From Campylobacterales bacterium (GTDB taxonomy: Bacteria > Campylobacterota > Campylobacteria > Campylobacterales > QNZT01), in NCBI GenBank assembly GCA_015489185.1, contig WGAE01000067.1, positions 1-9,496 on the forward strand: a stretch of 9,496 nt of DNA, in the 5' to 3' direction. The notes beneath the pieces are model-generated. The model saw only the letters and a list, made by a program, of their open reading frames with translations. It was not told the DNA's origin and made no database searches. The translations under genes and the position numbers were made by a program. Positions within the stretch are counted from its first letter, which is position 1. Every line of letters starts with the position of its first letter. Below are positions 6,679 through 9,496 of the stretch, one piece after another.

Positions 6679-7104
6679 GTGAGAAACAGATCTTGTCACA
6701 AAACCCCGTATCTCTTTGTCTACGGCACACTGCAAAAAGCGTTCAGACATCCTCTCCACCGCCTCCTCTCCCGCTATGCGGATTACAAAGGAGAAGGCTC
6801 TCTTTGCGGACGCCTCTATGAGATAGACAACTATCCGGGTGCAATCCTGACAAGATCATGTAAAGAGCAAGTTTACGGCGAACTCTACCGACTCAAATAT
6901 CCTTCCATCATTCTTCCGCTTCTGGATCGTTACGAAGAGTGCGACGCACGTTTTCCAAAACCGCATGAGTATCGCCGTATCATTACCGATTTGTACACCG
7001 ACCCGGGGAAACACTTACGTGCATGGGTTTACCTCTATAACCGTCCTGTCCATCCGAAAAAAAGAGTTTCAAACGAACGGTATCTACCAAACGGTTCGAA
7101 GTGA
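6679..7104 (+). CDS. Gamma-glutamylcyclotransferase-like (AIG2/GGCT fold) protein
   Basis: 141 residues. The N-terminal FVYGTLQK (13-20) is the family's YGTL phosphate/substrate loop. A middle segment, GRLYEIDNYPGAI (44-56), and LLDRYEECD (81-89) follow; the glutamate after LDRY (E86 or E87) matches the catalytic acid. The fold cleaves gamma-glutamyl or related amide bonds with 5-oxoproline formation, but small bacterial members have mixed or unknown substrates. The start is a GTG with only AGGT six bases upstream. No in-frame ATG exists between it and the upstream in-frame TAA at 6643-6645, so GTG is close to forced unless translation starts inside. Two stops in a row (TGA TAA) end it 7 bases from the convergent mscL. 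I see no clear promoter; TATATT at 6662-6667 would leave almost no leader. Confidence 0.8.
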   Translation: MRNRSCHKTPYLFVYGTLQKAFRHPLHRLLSRYADYKGEGSLCGRLYEIDNYPGAILTRSCKEQVYGELYRLKYPSIILPLLDRYEECDARFPKPHEYRRIITDLYTDPGKHLRAWVYLYNRPVHPKKRVSNERYLPNGSK

Positions 7105-7111
7105 TAAAACC

Positions 7112-7543
7112 TTAAACCGCTCTATTTCCGCAGTAAGCACATTTCTTCGCTTCGACGGGAATCTCCATCGCACATTCGCCGCACTTTTTGGTTGTCGGTA
7201 CCGCCTCGGGCTCGGGCTCTTTCAGTCTGTTATAGCCTTTAATGAACATGAAAACCACGAATCCGAGGATGACGAAAGAGATCACATCATTGATAAAAAC
7301 ACCGTATTTGATTGCCGGTGCACCCGCCTTTTCCACCGCTTCCAGCGAACCGTACTCTTTGCCGTCAAGTGGAATAAAAAGCTGCGAAAAATCGACATTT
7401 CCCAGCAGTTTGCCGACCGGGGGCATGATCACATTATTAACCAGTGACTTGACCACTGTGGCAAAAGCGGCCCCGAAGATAAAACCGACCGCCATATCCA
7501 CCATATTTCCACTGATGAGAAACTTTTTGAACTCCTGAAACAT
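7112..7543 (-). CDS. mscL: Large-conductance mechanosensitive channel with C-terminal zinc ribbon
   Basis: Forms a pentameric inner-membrane pore that opens under high membrane tension and vents solutes during hypo-osmotic shock. 143 residues: the amphipathic N-terminus FQEFKKFLISGN (2-13), TM1 with VDMAVGFIFGAAFATVVKSLV (15-35), the NNVIMPPVG turn (36-44), a periplasmic loop (about 45-78) and TM2 (80-104, from YGVFINDVISF). The tail differs from the E. coli bundle: after a Pro/Glu linker there are two CxxC pairs, at C121/C124 and C135/C138, forming a small zinc-ribbon-like knuckle. Such tails occur in other MscL homologues. GGAAGG lies just upstream of the ATG at 7543. It is transcribed alone, tail to tail with the cyclotransferase gene and divergent from the dehydrogenase operon. 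Confidence 0.95.
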   Translation of the reverse strand: MFQEFKKFLISGNMVDMAVGFIFGAAFATVVKSLVNNVIMPPVGKLLGNVDFSQLFIPLDGKEYGSLEAVEKAGAPAIKYGVFINDVISFVILGFVVFMFIKGYNRLKEPEPEAVPTTKKCGECAMEIPVEAKKCAYCGNRAV

Positions 7544-7575
7544 GACACCTTCCTTTCATATAAACTTATATAAGA

Positions 7576-7596
7576 AACTATAATAGTTAATAACTA
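7576..7596. repeat. Overlapping inverted repeats upstream of mscL
   Basis: Two perfect 6+1+6 palindromes share their middle: AACTATAATAGTT (7576-7588) and TAGTTAATAACTA (7584-7596). The half-site AACTA/TAGTT thus occurs three times with eight-base steps, and TAAGTAGTT follows on the minus strand (7592-7600). This covers the likely mscL -10 region and may be an operator; AT-richness makes chance palindromes likelier. Confidence 0.3.
7580..7585 (-). promoter_or_regulatory. Possible -10 box of mscL
   Basis: TATTAT on the minus strand, about 37 bases before the mscL ATG, in a very AT-rich stretch with several alternatives (for example TATAAG nearer the gene). No clear -35 is seen. The box sits inside overlapping palindromes (7576-7588 and 7584-7596). 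Confidence 0.3.
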
Positions 7597-7663
7597 CTTA
7601 GGAGAGAATTAAAATATATTTTACTATCAAATATCTCTAAACAACGCACCTTCGACGTCAAAT

Positions 7664-7673
7664 GCCAGCTGGC
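7664..7673. repeat. Palindrome GCCAGCTGGC upstream of the AhpD-dehydrogenase promoter
   Basis: A perfect 10-base palindrome, G+C-rich in an otherwise AT-rich gap. It is centred about 32 bases before the -10 box, so near -44 from the expected start point, a usual place for an activator site. Confidence 0.35.
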
Positions 7674-7700
7674 TAACACTTTTTCGCTTCCCAAAAAGAG

Positions 7701-7706
7701 TATAAT
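7701..7706 (+). promoter_or_regulatory. Predicted -10 box of the AhpD-pdhA-pdhB operon
   Basis: Consensus TATAAT, 30 bases before the ATG at 7737 and followed by GAGGAG at 7725-7730. No -35 consensus appears at 16-18 bases; an A-rich run precedes the box. Confidence 0.6.
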
Positions 7707-7736
7707 TGATGTAACGAAACCTGTGAGGAGGAAACC

Positions 7737-8078
7737 ATGGGACGCTACACACAAAAACTCGAAGATATCAAGAAACTGATCGGCAGATTGCAGAAGCAGG
7801 TGCCTGAGCAGATCGGCGCTTTTCACAACTTCATGGAGACAGTCGAAGCCAAAGGGGCGCTTGATCAGAAACAGAAAGAGCTCGTCAATGTCGGTCTGGC
7901 GGTCGCGGCACAGTGTGAGTGGTGTATCGCGCTGCATGTACAGGGTGCGCTGAAAGCGGGTGCGACCAAAGAGGAGATCGTCGAAGCGGGGATGCAGGCG
8001 GTGCTGATGCACGGCGGTCCGGCGCTGATGTACATGACGCCGCTCGAAGAGGCTCTCGAGGAGTTTACCAATGGATAA
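7737..8078 (+). CDS. AhpD-like (carboxymuconolactone decarboxylase family) thiol protein
   Basis: 113 residues, a single AhpD/CMD domain. The active-site pattern E48-x11-C60-E-W-C63-x3-H67 is complete and matches the E-x11-C-x2-C-x3-H of mycobacterial AhpD, where the two cysteines form a redox-active disulphide and the Glu/His relay protons. A peroxidase or disulphide-reductase role is therefore more likely than decarboxylation. A later AGATKEEIVEAGMQAVLMHGGPA stretch (74-96) is the usual second helix pair; LQKQVPEQIGAFHNFM near the start fits the family too. It opens the operon. GAGGAG precedes the ATG by six bases, and its last codons overlap the pdhA start by 8 bases, so the two are translationally coupled. 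M. tuberculosis AhpD is reduced by dihydrolipoyl transacylase and Lpd, so association with a lipoyl complex is a reasonable inference; the actual partner is unknown. Confidence 0.85.
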   Translation: MGRYTQKLEDIKKLIGRLQKQVPEQIGAFHNFMETVEAKGALDQKQKELVNVGLAVAAQCEWCIALHVQGALKAGATKEEIVEAGMQAVLMHGGPALMYMTPLEEALEEFTNG

Positions 8079-9024
8079 GCTACTGCTTGAAGAGCTCTAC
8101 TATCTGTCGGTGCTCGGACGTGCGTTCGAATACGCCGCCAAAGAGCACTACATGACGGGTGAGATCTCCGGATTTTTGCATCTGGATATCGGGCAGGAAG
8201 GGTTCAGTGTCGCTTCGATGAAAGCATTTGCAAAGGGGGATGTCTTTACGACCTACCGTGAGCATGTCCTCGCCATCGCACGTGGTATCGAACCCAAACT
8301 GGTGATGGCGGAGCTCTTCGGCAAGGTGACGGGCATCAGCGAAGGGCGCGGCGGGTCAATGCACCTCTTCGATCCTTCCCACTTCTTCTACGGCGGTGAC
8401 GCGATCGTCGGCGGACATCTGCCAAACGCCGTCGGTTGCGCCTGGGCACGCAAATATCAGGGAGAAGAGCACGGGGTAATGGCGGTCTTCGGAGACGGGG
8501 CGACCAACGGCGGCGCCTTTTTCGAGTCGCTCAATATCGCCGCGGCGCAGAAACTGCCGCTTGTCTTTCTGTGTGAAAACAACCGCTACGCGATCGGCAC
8601 ACGCATCGACCGGGTGGCTCCGTTCGAGAAGCAGGCGGAGAAAGCCAAGCCCTACATGCCCACCGTCGAAGTGGACGGGATGGATCCGATCGCCGTCTAT
8701 CATGCGGTGCAAAAAGCGCAGCAGCATGTCAGCGAAGGGCACGGTCCTATCTTCGTCGAAGCGATGACCTGCCGCTACGAGGGGCACTCCATGAGTGACG
8801 CCAACGCCTACCGCAGCACGCAGGAGATGAACATCTGCAAACAGCAGGATCCGCTCGAAAAGCTCAAAGCCGGACTCGATCCCGAAGTCGCCAAAGCACT
8901 CGACGAGAAGGCGCAAAAAGTTGTCGACGAGGCGGTTTCTTTCGCTGCCGAATCCCCCGAACCCGATCCCGCCGACCTGAAAAAACATATCTTTACAGAG
9001 GAGACGACCCATGCTCTATCGTGA
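8071..9024 (+). CDS. pdhA: Pyruvate dehydrogenase-type E1 component, alpha subunit
   Basis: Thiamine-diphosphate subunit of a 2-oxo acid dehydrogenase E1 heterotetramer, decarboxylating pyruvate (or a related 2-oxo acid) and passing the acyl group to lipoyl-E2. 317 residues. Motifs: TYREHVLAIARG (61-72), GRGGSMHLFD (92-101), GGHLPNAVG (114-122) and the ThDP/Mg motif running from GDGATNGG (141-148) to ENNRYAIGT (169-177), plus the RYEGHSMSD loop (235-243) that is a phosphorylation loop in eukaryotes. Overall it resembles PDH and acetoin dehydrogenase E1 alpha; acetoin or branched-chain substrates cannot be excluded without the E2. GAGGAG lies seven bases before the ATG, inside the AhpD-like gene. 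It overlaps the next gene by 14 bases. Sampled lines are about 60% GC. Confidence 0.9.
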   Translation: MDKLLLEELYYLSVLGRAFEYAAKEHYMTGEISGFLHLDIGQEGFSVASMKAFAKGDVFTTYREHVLAIARGIEPKLVMAELFGKVTGISEGRGGSMHLFDPSHFFYGGDAIVGGHLPNAVGCAWARKYQGEEHGVMAVFGDGATNGGAFFESLNIAAAQKLPLVFLCENNRYAIGTRIDRVAPFEKQAEKAKPYMPTVEVDGMDPIAVYHAVQKAQQHVSEGHGPIFVEAMTCRYEGHSMSDANAYRSTQEMNICKQQDPLEKLKAGLDPEVAKALDEKAQKVVDEAVSFAAESPEPDPADLKKHIFTEETTHALS

Positions 9025-9496
9025 AGCGTTGAACCGTGCGCTCGACGAGTGCATGGCAAAAGATGAAAATATCGTCGTTCTGGGCGAAGATGTCGGGCTA
9101 TACGGCGGCTCCTACCGCGTCACCGAGGGGCTCTATGCGAAGTACGGCGAAGCGCGGCTCATTGATACTCCGATCGCAGAGCTGAGTATCGTCGGAAACG
9201 CCGTCGGTATGGCGATCGGCGGGTTGCGCCCGGTGGCGGAGATCATGACGGCGAACTTCGCACTGCTGGCGTTCGACCAGATCATCAACCATATGGCGAA
9301 ACTCCACTACATGAGTGCGGGGAAAATCACACTGCCGATGGTCGTGCGGATGCCACAGGGGGTCAGCAAACAGCTCGCGGCGCAGCACTCGGAGAGTTAC
9401 GAGCAGATGCTTGCCGCCGTGCCCGGGCTCATCGTGCTGAGCGCCTCCAACCCCAACTACGCCTACCACGGGCTCAAAAAGGCGATCGAACTCAAC
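9011..9496 (+). CDS. pdhB: Pyruvate dehydrogenase-type E1 component, beta subunit, N-terminal 162 residues (3' end outside window)
   Basis: Partner of the alpha subunit. The frame from the ATG at 9011 runs open to the window edge. Motifs: LGEDVGLYGGSYRVTEGL (24-41), DTPIAE with the ThDP-activating glutamate E57 (52-57), GGLRPVAEIMT (70-80), FDQIINHMAK (88-97) and AAQHSES (123-129) with the conserved histidine H126. The usual 'GFTG' after TPIAE is LSIVG here, a mild divergence. GAGGAG seven bases upstream repeats the spacing used for pdhA, and the 14-base overlap with pdhA implies coupled, balanced translation of the two E1 chains. Typical length is about 325, so half is missing; E2 and E3 genes are expected beyond the edge but are not visible. 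Confidence 0.9.
   Translation, partial: MLYREALNRALDECMAKDENIVVLGEDVGLYGGSYRVTEGLYAKYGEARLIDTPIAELSIVGNAVGMAIGGLRPVAEIMTANFALLAFDQIINHMAKLHYMSAGKITLPMVVRMPQGVSKQLAAQHSESYEQMLAAVPGLIVLSASNPNYAYHGLKKAIELN

Noticed and set aside
6965..7447. A 160-codon plus-strand frame over the cyclotransferase end and mscL
   Set aside because: It overlaps two well-supported genes and shows no motif of its own.
8356..9012. A 218-codon frame antisense to pdhA
   Set aside because: The GC-rich coding strand produces long antisense frames; no domain is visible and pdhA is certain.

Overview
The window looks like a piece of the chromosome of a free-living Campylobacterota (Epsilonproteobacteria), perhaps from the Sulfurovum/Sulfurimonas side. 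This is inferred from the style of the phosphoglycerate kinase and of the channel protein, and from very tight gene packing; no rRNA or other phylogenetic marker is present. There are no tRNAs, rRNAs, CRISPR arrays, insertion sequences or convincing intrinsic terminators. Eleven protein genes cover almost everything, and no gene-free stretch exceeds 200 bases.

Layout. (1) 1-650, minus: the first 216 codons of ilvD (branched-chain amino acid synthesis), running off the left edge. (2) 775-1605, plus: an HDOD-domain signalling protein, divergent from ilvD. (3) 3691-1608, minus: a two-gene operon with a small membrane protein of unknown function followed by a two-TM potassium-channel-like protein carrying two RCK (TrkA-N) domains and an RCK_C domain. 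(4) 3880-6032, plus: the glycolytic pair pfkA-pgk. (5) 6037-6546, minus: an AT-richer Uma2-family nuclease-like gene. (6) 6679-7104, plus: a gamma-glutamylcyclotransferase-like protein. (7) 7112-7543, minus: mscL. (8) 7737-9496, plus: an operon of an AhpD-like thiol protein, a pyruvate dehydrogenase-type E1 alpha and the first 162 codons of E1 beta, running off the right edge.

How it fits together. pfkA, pgk and the E1 genes point to carbon flow from sugar phosphates to acetyl-CoA through an oxygen-tolerant pyruvate dehydrogenase. This is notable because well-studied relatives (Campylobacter jejuni, Helicobacter pylori) lack phosphofructokinase and oxidise pyruvate with ferredoxin/flavodoxin oxidoreductases. 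The most interesting arrangement is the AhpD-like gene that opens the dehydrogenase operon. It has the complete E-x11-C-x2-C-x3-H active-site pattern, and mycobacterial AhpD is known to take electrons from the E2/E3 parts of such complexes for peroxide reduction. The channel operon and mscL are both membrane ion or osmotic functions. Base composition is uneven: hand counts of sampled 60-base lines give about 60% GC in ilvD and the dehydrogenase genes, about 45% in the HDOD gene, and about 42% across the Uma2 gene.
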